Below, piece by piece: positions 1 to 7,842 of a DNA stretch of 18,625 bases; positions within the stretch are counted from its first letter, which is position 1; each line of letters begins with the position of its first letter. The position numbers and the translations under genes are program-made. Origin of the DNA: Paracoccaceae bacterium (GTDB lineage: Bacteria > Pseudomonadota > Alphaproteobacteria > Rhodobacterales > Rhodobacteraceae); the NCBI GenBank assembly GCA_027030435.1, contig JALVEX010000010.1, positions 1 through 18,625 on the forward strand. The letters are read 5' to 3'. The notes below the pieces were generated by a model. That model worked only from the letters and a program-made list of their open reading frames with translations, was not told the DNA's origin and did not search any database.

Positions 1-1092
1 CAGCTCCTCCATCGCGCCTTTCCCGCGCGCGCGCAGCAGATCATCGGGATCGAGCCCTTCCGGGAGAAGAACGAACCGCAGCGTGTTGCCCGCCTCGATC
101 ATCGGCAGCGCCAGATCGACGAGCCTCCAGCCCGCGCGCAGGCCCGCCTGATCGCCATCGAGCGCGATCACCGGCTCGGGGTGAATGCGCCACAGCATCG
201 CAAGCTGGCTCTCGGTGATCGCGGTGCCAAGAGGCGCCACCGCCCCGGCAAAACCGGCCTCAGAAAGCGCGATCACATCCATGTAGCCCTCGGCCACGAT
301 CAGCGCCGCGCCCTTGCCCACCGCCGCGCGGGCGGATCCGTGATTGTAGAGCGTGCGGCCCTTGTCAAACAGCGGGGTTTCGGGGGAATTGAGATATTTC
401 GCGCGGGCGTTCGGATCCATCGCCCGCCCGCCAAGCGCGATCGCCCGCCCGCGCGCATCGCGGATCGGGAAGATGATGCGTCCGCGGAAGCGATCATAGG
501 GCGCGCCGCCATCGTCGGGCCGCGCCGCAAGCCCGGCCTCGACGATCAGCTCCTCCGCCACCCCCTTGCCGGCGAGATGCTCAAAGAGCCCCCGGCGCGT
601 ATCGGGCGCAAAACCGATCTCCCAGCGATCGAACGCCTCGGGCGAAAGCCCGCGCCCGGCGAGGTAATCGCGCGCCTGCGCGGCGGCGGCGGTTTTCATC
701 TGCAGGCGGTAATGCTGCACCGCCTGTTCCATCACCTCGGCGAGGCGGCTGCGCCGATCGGCCTTTTCCCGCGCCTTCGGATCGCGCGCCGGCATCTCCA
801 TCCCCGCCTCGCGTGCGAGGATCTCGACGGCCTCCATGAAGCCCGCATTCTCGGTTTCGCGGATGAAGCTGATGGCATCGCCCTTTGCGTGGCAGCCGAA
901 GCAGTAGTAGAAGCCCTTGCGATCATCCACATGGAAGCTCGCCGTCTTTTCCTGGTGAAAGGGGCATGGCGCCCACATGTCGCCCTTGGCCTGGTTGGAC
1001 TTGCGCTGATCCCAGATCACCCGCCGCCCCACAACCTGGCTGAGGGAGACGCGATTTCGCAATTCATCAAGAAATCCGGGGGGCAGACTCAT
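1..1092 (-). CDS. dnaG: DNA primase DnaG (N-terminal 364 codons; C-terminus beyond window edge)
   Basis: DnaG makes the RNA primers for DNA replication and works with the DnaB helicase. The reading frame runs from an ATG at 1092 to the window edge without a stop, so the C-terminal helicase-binding part is missing here. A CHC2-type zinc finger is visible: Cys43 and His46 in CPFHQEKT, then Cys64 and Cys67 in YYCFGCHAKGDAISF. The TOPRIM catalytic core follows, with Glu268 in AEGYMDVIAL and Asp312/Asp314 in ALDGDQAG, spaced as in known bacterial primases. The start gives the expected MSLPPGFLDELR N-terminus. No strong Shine-Dalgarno sequence precedes it. It lies 84 bp after soxG on the same strand. 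The identification is firm from the zinc and TOPRIM motifs. Confidence 0.97.
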   Translation of the reverse strand, partial: MSLPPGFLDELRNRVSLSQVVGRRVIWDQRKSNQAKGDMWAPCPFHQEKTASFHVDDRKGFYYCFGCHAKGDAISFIRETENAGFMEAVEILAREAGMEMPARDPKAREKADRRSRLAEVMEQAVQHYRLQMKTAAAAQARDYLAGRGLSPEAFDRWEIGFAPDTRRGLFEHLAGKGVAEELIVEAGLAARPDDGGAPYDRFRGRIIFPIRDARGRAIALGGRAMDPNARAKYLNSPETPLFDKGRTLYNHGSARAAVGKGAALIVAEGYMDVIALSEAGFAGAVAPLGTAITESQLAMLWRIHPEPVIALDGDQAGLRAGWRLVDLALPMIEAGNTLRFVLLPEGLDPDDLLRARGKGAMEEL

Positions 1093-1099
1093 GGGCGCG

Positions 1100-1135
1100 A
1101 TTATCGGGGCGCGGGGCGCGGCTGTCCAGCGTCAA
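1100..1135 (-). promoter_or_regulatory. possible dnaG promoter
   Basis: Between soxG and dnaG, on the minus strand, a TTGACG hexamer (1135-1130) resembles a sigma-70 -35 box. A GATAAT hexamer lies at 1105-1100, but the 24-bp spacing is too long for both to serve one promoter. At 17 bp spacing the -10 would be GC-rich and poor. The 84-bp gap shows no obvious terminator. This is weak evidence for an independent start of dnaG transcription. Confidence 0.25.
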
Positions 1136-1176
1136 TGCAGAGAGCGGGCGGGACCGGGTGCGCGCGGGCGGCGCGC

Positions 1177-1800
1177 TCAGCCCCCCCGGGCCGCATTGCG
1201 TGCCGCGCATCGCTCCATCGCGCCGCGAAGCTCCGATTCGGCAGAAGCGGCCATGCTGCGCGGCACGAGGATCTCGAAGGCGGTTGCGCCAAGGCGGGTG
1301 ATCTGGGCCGGGATGCGGTGGAGGAGGCCGCGCGCCGTGCGCCCCGGCGGGAAGGCCTTGAGACGCAGATCAAGCGGCGTGAGGCGGGCGAGCGCATCGG
1401 CGGTATCTCCGTCGCGCCCGTGTTCGCGCAAGATCAGCGCGGCAAAGGCATCGCTCATGTCGATCACATGGGCGAGCGGGGCAAGCGCGGCAAAAGCGGC
1501 GGGCGGGGGCGCACCGATCACGAGCGCCTCGCGCGCCCCCCGCCACAGGATCCGCGCGCCCTCGCCCGGCAGCCCCAGCGCCTCCCCCTGCTCCGGCCAG
1601 CCGTGGCCGAGCGCCGCCTTCAGCGCCAGCGAAAGCGGCGCGCGCGGGCCCGGCTTGGCCACGATCAGCGCCATCGCATCAGGCGCGCCGGCCTCCAGCA
1701 CCAGATCGCCGCAGATGATCTCGCGCGCCCTTCCCTCGAGCGGGGCGCGGGGCGCAAGGGTGATTTCGCCTGTGGGCAAACCTGTGGATATCTCAGCCAT
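1177..1800 (-). CDS. soxG: sarcosine oxidase, gamma subunit
   Basis: This is the gamma subunit of heterotetrameric sarcosine oxidase, a structural subunit with a GcvT/YgfZ-like fold that packs against the alpha subunit. The predicted protein is 207 residues, the usual size. The identification rests mainly on position, size and residues such as the FPPGRTARGLLHRIPAQI stretch, which matches SoxG proteins. The start at 1800 overlaps the soxA stop by 8 bp, implying translational coupling. An upstream ATG at 1899 would add 33 residues inside soxA and is unlikely. It is the last gene of the soxBDAG run; dnaG begins 84 bp further on. Confidence 0.9.
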   Translation of the reverse strand: MAEISTGLPTGEITLAPRAPLEGRAREIICGDLVLEAGAPDAMALIVAKPGPRAPLSLALKAALGHGWPEQGEALGLPGEGARILWRGAREALVIGAPPPAAFAALAPLAHVIDMSDAFAALILREHGRDGDTADALARLTPLDLRLKAFPPGRTARGLLHRIPAQITRLGATAFEILVPRSMAASAESELRGAMERCAARNAARGG

Positions 1801-4735
1801 GGAGCCGTTCTCCCTCGGGATCGAAAAACACCGGATCGCAGACCTCGCAGAGCGTTTCCACATGGCGCAGGTGATCCGAGGCGCGGACATGTTCGCCAAG
1901 GCGCGCCCGCCCGCCGCGCAGGAAGGCCAGCGCGATCACGCTCTTGAGCATGGGCGAGTAGGCAGCGCTTGCCACATGGCCCTCGTCATTCTCCGCCACC
2001 GCCAGCAGGCCGGGGCGGAAGAGGTGGGCCCCGGGCAGGATCTGCTTCACCGCCCCCACGGGGCGCAGCCCCACAAGCTCGGCCCGATCCGGGCCCATCA
2101 GGCCGGGGCGGCGCGCGGCGGCCTTGCCGATGAAATCGCCCTTGCGCGCAAGCAGGCGCGAGAGGCCGATGTCGGGGAGCGTCACCCGGCCATCGAGCTC
2201 GGCATGGGTGAGATGGCCCTTCTCGAGCCTCAGCACGTTCATCGCCTCGAGCCCGAAGGCGCCCCCGCCCATGGCCTCGGCACGCTCGGTGAGAAGCGCG
2301 AAAAGCGCCGCCCCGTAGCGCGCGGGCACGGCGATCTCATAGCCCGCCTCGCCGGTGAAGGAGGTGCGAAAGAGCCGCGCCGCGACTCCGGCGATGGTGA
2401 GCGCCTTCCAGGCCATATGCGCGGGCTGATCGGGGGCAAGCGGGCGCCTGAGCAGGCTGTTCACCAGATCGCGCGCGCGCGGCCCCGACACCACGATCTG
2501 CGCCCATTGCTCGCCCGCATCGACGATCTCCACATCCCATTCGGGCCTGAGCCCCTGGCGGACGAACTGCATGTGCCGCCACAGATCCTGCGCACCGGCG
2601 GTGGTGGACATCACCAGGAAATGCCCCCGCCCCATGCGCGCCACCACGCCGTCATCCATCACATGGCCATCCTCGCGCAGCATCACCCCCCAGCGCATAC
2701 GCCCCACCTTGAGCGCCCGCATCGGCGTGGCGAAGAGAAAATCGAGGAACCGCGCCGCATCCGCGCCCAGCACCTCGAACTTGCCCAGCGGCGAGGCATC
2801 GAAAACGCCGACGCTGCCGCGCACCATCGCCACCTCGCGATCGCAGCTCTGGCGCCAGTTGCCCTCGCCCGCGCGGGGAAACCAGAGCGCGCGCTTCCAA
2901 AGCCCCGCATCGCCCATCACAGCGCCGCGCGAGAGGGCGTATTCATGCGCGGGCGTGTGGCGCTCGGGGGCGAAGCCGGCCCCGCGCCCGGCGCCGCCGA
3001 TGGTGCCGATCGAAACCGGATCGAAAGGCGGGCGGAAGGTGGTGGTGCCGGTTTCGGGGATGCTGCGCCCAGTGGCTTCGGCCAGCACCGCCAGCGCATT
3101 GACGCCGCTGTTCTTCCCCTGATCGGGGCCCATGCCGAAGGTGGTGTAGCGCTTCATGTGCTCGCTCTCGCCCATCCCCTCGCGCGCGGCCTGCTGGATG
3201 TCGCTGACGGTCACGTCATTCTGAAGATCGAGGAAGGCCTTGGCGCGCGCGCCCGACACTTGCCAGAGCGGCTTCAGCCCCCCCGCCCGATCCCCCGCGG
3301 CGGGGATCTCGGGAAGCTCGGCCTTCAGGCCCAGCGCCTGGGCCGCGCTTTGCCCGGCTGCCGCCCCTTCGGCGAGGCAGGCGGCGGTGGAAAAACTGCC
3401 GTTCGCCGCGCCGGCGGCCTCGAGGCCGGGCACAGCGCCTGCGGCGGGCACGAAGGCGGCGATGTCCGCGCGCCAGCGGGCGCGCGCGCCGAGGTGGCAG
3501 GAGAGATGCAGCGCCGGGTTCCAGCCGCCGGAAACGCCGAGGCAATCGGCCTCGATGCGCTCGCGCGCGCCCGAAGCCGTGCGGATGGTAAGGCCGGTGA
3601 GCCCCTTGCGCCCATGCGCCGCCTCCACCACCGCGCCGGCAAGGAAGCGGAAATCACCGCCTTCCGGCGGCGGCGCGGCATCGGCGCGCGCATCGATCAG
3701 CGCCACGACCTCCACCCCCGCCGTTGCGAGATCGCGCGCGGTGCGGTGGGCGTCGTCATTATTGGCGAAGATCGCCACCCGCCGCCCGGCCACCGCGCCG
3801 TAGCGGTTGAGATAGCCGCGCAGCGCCCCGGCCTGCATGATACGGGGGCGATCATTGCCGGCGAAGGCAACGGGGCGCTCGATGGCCCCGGTGGCGAGCA
3901 CCGCGCGCTTCGCGACGATCCGCCAGTGGCATTCGAGCGGGGCGTCGCCATCGGGCAGGTGATGCGCCACTTTCTCGACCGCGCTCCAGGTGCCCTGATC
4001 GTAGGCGCCGGTGATGGTGGTGCGCGCCATCACCCGCACGTTCTCCATCTCCCGAAGCTCGGCCTCGATCGCGCGCGCCCATTCATGGCCCGCGCGCCCG
4101 CCCACCTCCTCTTCCTCGAAGAGGAGCCGCCCGCCGAGGCGGCGATCGGGATCGGCAAGGATCACATCGCCGCCCGCGCGCCCCGCCGCCAGCGCCGCCA
4201 TCAGCCCCGCCGGCCCGCCCCCGATCACCAGCACGTCGCAATGGGCGAAGGCCTGATCGTAGGGCGCTTCATCCGGGCAGACAGGCAGGCGCCCCAGCCC
4301 GGCGGCGCGCCGGATCAGCGGCTCCCAGACGCGCTCCCAGGCGCCGCGCGGCCATTTGAAGCTCTTGTAGTAGAAGCCCGGCCCCATGAGGGGCGAGAGG
4401 AGATCGTTGAGCGCGAGCACATCGAGGCCGAGCGCCGGCCAGGCGTTCTCCGCCCGCGCTTCCAGCCCCTCGAAAAGCTCCTGTGTTGCCGGGCGCTGAT
4501 TGGGGATGAAGGCGCCGAAGCGGCGGATCGCCACCAGCGCCCCCGCCTCGTCGCCCCCAAGCGCGGTGATGCCGCGCGGGCGGTGATACTTGAAGCTGCG
4601 GCCGATGAAATGGAGATCATTGGCGATCATCGCCGAAGCCAGCGTATCGCCCGCCCGCCCGCAATAGCGCCTGCCTTCGAAGGAAAAGGGCACGCTCACA
4701 TTGGCCCCGATCCGCCCGCGCCCCTTGATCCTCAT
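1793..4735 (-). CDS. soxA: sarcosine oxidase, alpha subunit
   Basis: SoxA (980 residues) binds NAD+ and tetrahydrofolate in the cytosolic alpha-beta-gamma-delta sarcosine oxidase. The folate accepts the methyl carbon released from sarcosine as 5,10-methylene-tetrahydrofolate. Residues about 10-100 form the ferredoxin-like N-terminal domain (FEGRRYCGRAGDTLASA). Residues about 165-560 form the dinucleotide-binding oxidoreductase region, with the GGGPAG loop at 172-177. The C-terminal part, from about residue 590, is the GcvT-like folate domain, including FGLEAMNVLRLEKGHLTHAE. The length is normal for the family. The ATG at 4735 shares an ATGA with the soxD stop, which fixes the start. A longer frame that reaches back through soxD into soxB is out of frame with both and is not used. 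Confidence 0.97.
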   Translation of the reverse strand: MRIKGRGRIGANVSVPFSFEGRRYCGRAGDTLASAMIANDLHFIGRSFKYHRPRGITALGGDEAGALVAIRRFGAFIPNQRPATQELFEGLEARAENAWPALGLDVLALNDLLSPLMGPGFYYKSFKWPRGAWERVWEPLIRRAAGLGRLPVCPDEAPYDQAFAHCDVLVIGGGPAGLMAALAAGRAGGDVILADPDRRLGGRLLFEEEEVGGRAGHEWARAIEAELREMENVRVMARTTITGAYDQGTWSAVEKVAHHLPDGDAPLECHWRIVAKRAVLATGAIERPVAFAGNDRPRIMQAGALRGYLNRYGAVAGRRVAIFANNDDAHRTARDLATAGVEVVALIDARADAAPPPEGGDFRFLAGAVVEAAHGRKGLTGLTIRTASGARERIEADCLGVSGGWNPALHLSCHLGARARWRADIAAFVPAAGAVPGLEAAGAANGSFSTAACLAEGAAAGQSAAQALGLKAELPEIPAAGDRAGGLKPLWQVSGARAKAFLDLQNDVTVSDIQQAAREGMGESEHMKRYTTFGMGPDQGKNSGVNALAVLAEATGRSIPETGTTTFRPPFDPVSIGTIGGAGRGAGFAPERHTPAHEYALSRGAVMGDAGLWKRALWFPRAGEGNWRQSCDREVAMVRGSVGVFDASPLGKFEVLGADAARFLDFLFATPMRALKVGRMRWGVMLREDGHVMDDGVVARMGRGHFLVMSTTAGAQDLWRHMQFVRQGLRPEWDVEIVDAGEQWAQIVVSGPRARDLVNSLLRRPLAPDQPAHMAWKALTIAGVAARLFRTSFTGEAGYEIAVPARYGAALFALLTERAEAMGGGAFGLEAMNVLRLEKGHLTHAELDGRVTLPDIGLSRLLARKGDFIGKAAARRPGLMGPDRAELVGLRPVGAVKQILPGAHLFRPGLLAVAENDEGHVASAAYSPMLKSVIALAFLRGGRARLGEHVRASDHLRHVETLCEVCDPVFFDPEGERLHG

Positions 4736-4995
4736 GCGCCTGCCTCCCACGCCGGAACGGCCTCGAACACCGCATGGCTCACCGTATCGCGCGCCACCAC
4801 CAGCCAGGCCCCGCAGCCCGCCTCGTGAAACCACAGCTCGCGCGTCGGCCCGGCCGGATTGTCGCGCAGATGCAGATAGGCGTCCCACGCCTCGAGCCCA
4901 GCATCCGGCGCCGGGCGCGCCAGCCATTCGGCCGCGCCCATCACGTGAAACTCGCGGCTGTCCCTCTCCCCGCACAGCGGGCACCTGATCCGCAT
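4732..4995 (-). CDS. soxD: sarcosine oxidase, delta subunit (zinc-binding)
   Basis: SoxD is the small zinc-containing subunit of heterotetrameric sarcosine oxidase. The 87-residue product shows the full zinc ligand set expected for the family: Cys5 and Cys8 (RCPLCGERDSREF), then His57 and Cys61 (WFHEAGCGAW). The size is typical. The stop overlaps the soxA start in an ATGA. Upstream, an AGGGAGGG ribosome-binding sequence overlaps the soxB stop codon, and the gap to soxB is only 12 bp. The arrangement implies co-transcription and coupled translation of B, D, A and G. Confidence 0.96.
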   Translation of the reverse strand: MRIRCPLCGERDSREFHVMGAAEWLARPAPDAGLEAWDAYLHLRDNPAGPTRELWFHEAGCGAWLVVARDTVSHAVFEAVPAWEAGA

Positions 4996-5007
4996 GCCCA
5001 GCCCTCC

Positions 5008-6258
5008 CTAATGCCTGTTGTGGAGGGCGCCGGTGCCCTCCTCGTCGATGAGATGGCCGGTCCGGAAGCGATCGAGCCGGTAGGCGGCGGCCGCCTTCAG
5101 CGGCTCGCCCGTGGCGATCAGCCTGGCGAAGGCCACCCCCGAGCCCGGCACTGCCTTGAAGCCGCCATAGCACCAGCCGGCATTGAGAAATATTCCCTCC
5201 ACGGGCGCGCGATCGATGATCGGGCTGCCGTCGGCGCTCATGTCCATCACGCCGCCCCAGCTGCGCAGCACCCGCGCGCGCCCCAGCATCGGCATCAATG
5301 TCATCCCCGCTTCCATCACATGCTCCACGCGCGGCAGGTTGCCCCGCTGGGCGTAGGAGGCATAGCCATCGAGATCGCCGCCGAAAACCAGCCCCCCCTT
5401 GTCGGACTGGCTGATGTAGAAATGGCCCATGCCGTAGCTGATCACGTGATCCACCACCGGCTTCAGCCCCTCGGTGACAAAGGCCTGCAGCACATGGCTC
5501 TCGATCGGCAGGCGAAAGCCCGCCATCCCGGCAAGCCGCCCCGAATGGCCGGCCACCGCGATCCCCACCTTGCCGGCATTGATGCGCCCGCGGGTCGTCT
5601 CCACCGCGCGCACCCGGCCACCGGCGATGCCAAAGCCCGTCACCTCGCAATGCTCGATCAGATCCACCCCCAGCCGATCGGCCGCGCGCGCATAGCCCCA
5701 GGCCACCGCATCGTGGCGCGCGGTGCCGGCATCGGGCTGCAGGAGCGCGCCGTAGATCGGGAAGCGGGTGTTGTCGTAATCGAGATACGGCACCAGCCGG
5801 CGCAGTTCCGCCCGCCCGAGAAGCACCGCGTGATCGTCTCGGCCCACCATCGCATTGCCGAGCCGGGCGAAACGATCGCGCTGGGCATCGGAGTGAAACA
5901 GGCTGATCACGCCCCGGGGCGAAAACATGACGTTGTAATCCAGCTCCTGGGAAAGATCCTTCCAGAGCGCCAGCGAAAACGAATAGAATTCGCCATTGCC
6001 GGGCAGCATGTAGGTGGAGCGCACGACGGTCGTGTTGCGGCCCAGATTGCCAAGCCCGAGCGCCCCCTTCTCGAGCACCGCGATGCGGCGAACGCCGTGG
6101 TTCTTCGCCAGGTAATAGGCGGTGGCCAGCCCGTGCCCGCCGCCGCCGACGATCACCACGTCATATTCCGGGCGCGGATCGGGCTTGCGCCATTGTGCCT
6201 TCCAGCCCCGATTGCCGCCCAGCGCCTGGCGCAGGATCTGCCAGCCCGAATAGCGCAT
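5008..6258 (-). CDS. soxB: sarcosine oxidase, beta subunit
   Basis: SoxB is the catalytic subunit that oxidises sarcosine (N-methylglycine), using non-covalent FAD and covalently bound FMN. The 416-residue protein has the Rossmann loop at 38-43 (VVIVGGGGHGLATAYYL). His182 in QPDAGTARHDAVAWG is at the position of the covalent FMN histidine in this family. The N-terminus MRYSGWQILRQAL is typical of SoxB. Two adjacent ATGs are possible (6261 and 6258). The GGAGG at 6267-6263 sits 1 nt from the first and 4 nt from the second, so 6258 is preferred. A frame extending to 6336 runs into a repeated intergenic element and is unlikely. First gene of the sox operon, it lies downstream of gdh. Confidence 0.97.
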   Translation of the reverse strand: MRYSGWQILRQALGGNRGWKAQWRKPDPRPEYDVVIVGGGGHGLATAYYLAKNHGVRRIAVLEKGALGLGNLGRNTTVVRSTYMLPGNGEFYSFSLALWKDLSQELDYNVMFSPRGVISLFHSDAQRDRFARLGNAMVGRDDHAVLLGRAELRRLVPYLDYDNTRFPIYGALLQPDAGTARHDAVAWGYARAADRLGVDLIEHCEVTGFGIAGGRVRAVETTRGRINAGKVGIAVAGHSGRLAGMAGFRLPIESHVLQAFVTEGLKPVVDHVISYGMGHFYISQSDKGGLVFGGDLDGYASYAQRGNLPRVEHVMEAGMTLMPMLGRARVLRSWGGVMDMSADGSPIIDRAPVEGIFLNAGWCYGGFKAVPGSGVAFARLIATGEPLKAAAAYRLDRFRTGHLIDEEGTGALHNRH

Positions 6259-6330
6259 CATGCCTCCCTCGCGTTTCGCGCCGATAGAAGCAGGCACGAA
6301 GCCGCAATGCAATGGGGCAATCCCCCACCC
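6259..6330 (-). promoter_or_regulatory. soxB leader with ribosome-binding site and inverted repeat
   Basis: The 153 bp between gdh and soxB contain the terminator-like repeat (entered separately) and this leader. GGAGG at 6267-6263 is the soxB ribosome-binding site. An inverted repeat, ATGGGG (6312-6317) with CCCCAT (6328-6333), has a 10-nt loop and could be an operator or leader hairpin. I saw no recognisable riboswitch and no clear -35/-10 pair. Any sox promoter would have to lie here or upstream of gdh. Confidence 0.35.
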
Positions 6331-6402
6331 CATCACTGGTCTGCAAATATCCCCGGCGGCGCGGGGGCGGGGGGCGGAAGAAAAAGGGGGCAGCCCCCGC
6401 TC
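6331..6402 (-). repeat. dispersed intergenic element, copy 1 (after gdh)
   Basis: Read on the minus strand, this begins about 10 bp after the gdh stop. It has a GC hairpin, a T-run, a C/G-rich middle with CTTCCGCCCC, then GGGGATATTT and GACCAGTGATG. The same order of blocks recurs at 13049-13111 on the plus strand after selO, with only a few substitutions and one short length difference in the G/C tract. Both copies have the same orientation relative to the gene they follow. This is a direct observation. Its role as a REP-like or mobile element is inferred. Confidence 0.75.
6381..6400 (-). terminator. probable intrinsic terminator of gdh
   Basis: On the minus strand, 11 to 30 nt beyond the gdh stop codon, a GGGGG-CTG-CCCCC hairpin (6398-6386) is followed directly by five T residues and CTTCC. 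This is the classical form of a Rho-independent terminator, though the stem is short. It would separate gdh from the sox genes, or at least attenuate read-through. Confidence 0.65.
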
Positions 6403-6411
6403 CTCGGCCCC

Positions 6412-7842
6412 TCAGAGGCCCTTCGAGCGGTAGCTGCGCGCCACCCGATCGATCGAGACGATATAGGCCGCCATGCGCAGATCATGCACATCCTCGCGCC
6501 CGTGCCACACCTCGCGGATCGCCTGATAGGCCTCGCGCATCGTGTCATCGAGCCCCGAGCGCACCAGTTCCAGCTCATCCGCCCCGCGCAGGTATTTCTC
6601 CTTGAAATCCGGCGTCATCGACCACGCATCCCCGAGATAGCGATCGAGCCGCTCAAGCTCGTTGATCAAGAGCCGGTGACGCGCTTCCTCCTGGCGGCGC
6701 TGCAGGCGGCCGAAGCGGATGTGGCTGAGGTTCTTCACCCATTCGAAATAGGAAACCGTCACACCGCCGGCGTTGGCGTAGAGATCGGGGATGATCACCG
6801 TGCCCTTGTGGCGCAGGATCTCGTCGGCCCCGGCGGTGATCGGCCCGTTTGCCGCCTCGATGATCAGCGGCGCCTTGATGCGCTTGGCGTTGGAAAGATT
6901 GATCACGCCTTCGAGCGCGGCGGGGATGAGGATATCGCATTCCTCTTCCAGAAGGCTCGCCCCATCCTCCCTGAAATGGGTATCCGCATAGCCCCTGATG
7001 GTGCCGTGCTTCTGCATCCAGGCGTGGATCTTCTCGATATCCACTCCCTCGGGATCGAGGATGCCGCCATCGCGCTCGATCACCCCGACGATCTTCGCGC
7101 CGTCCTCCTCGGAGAGGAATTTCGCCGCGTGATAGCCCACGTTGCCGAGCCCCTGCACGATGATCCGCTTGCCCTCGAGATCGCCCGAAAGCCCGGCCTC
7201 CTTCTTGTCGTCCTCATGGCGGAAGAATTCCTGCAGCGCGTATTGCACGCCCCGCCCCGTGGCCTCCACCCGCCCATGGATCCCGCCCGAATCGAGCGGC
7301 TTGCCGGTGACGCAGGCACGGGCGTTGATATCGGTCGTGTGCATGCGCGCATACTGATCGGCGATCCAGGCCATTTCGCGCTCGCCGGTGCCCATGTCGG
7401 GCGCGGGCACGTTCTGCGCGGGATTGATCAGATCACGCTTGATCAGCTCGTAGGCGAAGCGGCGCGTGATCTGTTCGAGCTCGTATTCGTCATATTCGCG
7501 CGGATCGATGCACAAGCCCCCCTTGGAGCCGCCGAAGGGCGTTTCCACCAGGGCGCATTTGAAGGTCATCAGCGCGGCGAGCGCCTCCACCTCGTCCTGG
7601 TTCACCGTCGGCGCATAGCGGATCCCGCCCTTCACCGGCTCCATATGCTCGGAATGGACGGAACGATAGCCGGTGAAGGTGTGCAGCTTGCCGCGCAGGC
7701 GCACCCCGAAGCGCACGGTGTAGGTGGCGTTGCAGACGCGGATCTTCTCCTCCAGCCCCGGAGAGAGATCCATCAGCGCCACCGCGCGATTGAACATCAG
7801 ATTGACGGATTCGCGAAATCCAGGTTCCTTCTGGGCTGCCAT
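6412..7842 (-). CDS. gdhA: glutamate dehydrogenase (Glu/Leu/Phe/Val family)
   Basis: This 476-residue cytosolic enzyme belongs to the amino-acid dehydrogenase family and should interconvert glutamate with 2-oxoglutarate and ammonia. Lys71 (EPVKGGIRYAP) is the lysine that binds the glutamate side-chain carboxylate in true glutamate dehydrogenases and is absent from leucine dehydrogenases. Lys95 and the catalytic Lys107 (TPFGGSKGG) and Asp149 (PAPDMGTG) are present. The dinucleotide loop is GLGNVG at 231-236. The start at 7842 has GGGAG at a 9-nt spacing; an earlier ATG at 7884 lacks support. The protein is somewhat longer than the common ~420-450-residue bacterial hexameric form. NAD versus NADP preference cannot be read with confidence. 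It is upstream of soxB on the same strand. Confidence 0.93.
   Translation of the reverse strand: MAAQKEPGFRESVNLMFNRAVALMDLSPGLEEKIRVCNATYTVRFGVRLRGKLHTFTGYRSVHSEHMEPVKGGIRYAPTVNQDEVEALAALMTFKCALVETPFGGSKGGLCIDPREYDEYELEQITRRFAYELIKRDLINPAQNVPAPDMGTGEREMAWIADQYARMHTTDINARACVTGKPLDSGGIHGRVEATGRGVQYALQEFFRHEDDKKEAGLSGDLEGKRIIVQGLGNVGYHAAKFLSEEDGAKIVGVIERDGGILDPEGVDIEKIHAWMQKHGTIRGYADTHFREDGASLLEEECDILIPAALEGVINLSNAKRIKAPLIIEAANGPITAGADEILRHKGTVIIPDLYANAGGVTVSYFEWVKNLSHIRFGRLQRRQEEARHRLLINELERLDRYLGDAWSMTPDFKEKYLRGADELELVRSGLDDTMREAYQAIREVWHGREDVHDLRMAAYIVSIDRVARSYRSKGL

Noticed and set aside
181..1947. A 588-codon plus-strand frame opposite dnaG and soxG
   Set aside because: The minus strand here has zinc-finger and TOPRIM motifs in frame; the plus-strand product is low-complexity Arg/Ala-rich.
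1091..4828. A 1245-codon open frame on the plus strand opposite soxA, soxG and soxD
   Set aside because: Its product is rich in His, Arg, Pro and Ala with no domain. It is antisense to genes with clear motifs, the usual result of high GC content with few stop codons.
4736..5650. A 305-codon N-terminal extension of soxA
   Set aside because: It reads soxB and soxD out of frame. The soxA start at 4735 gives the canonical N-terminus and a normal length.
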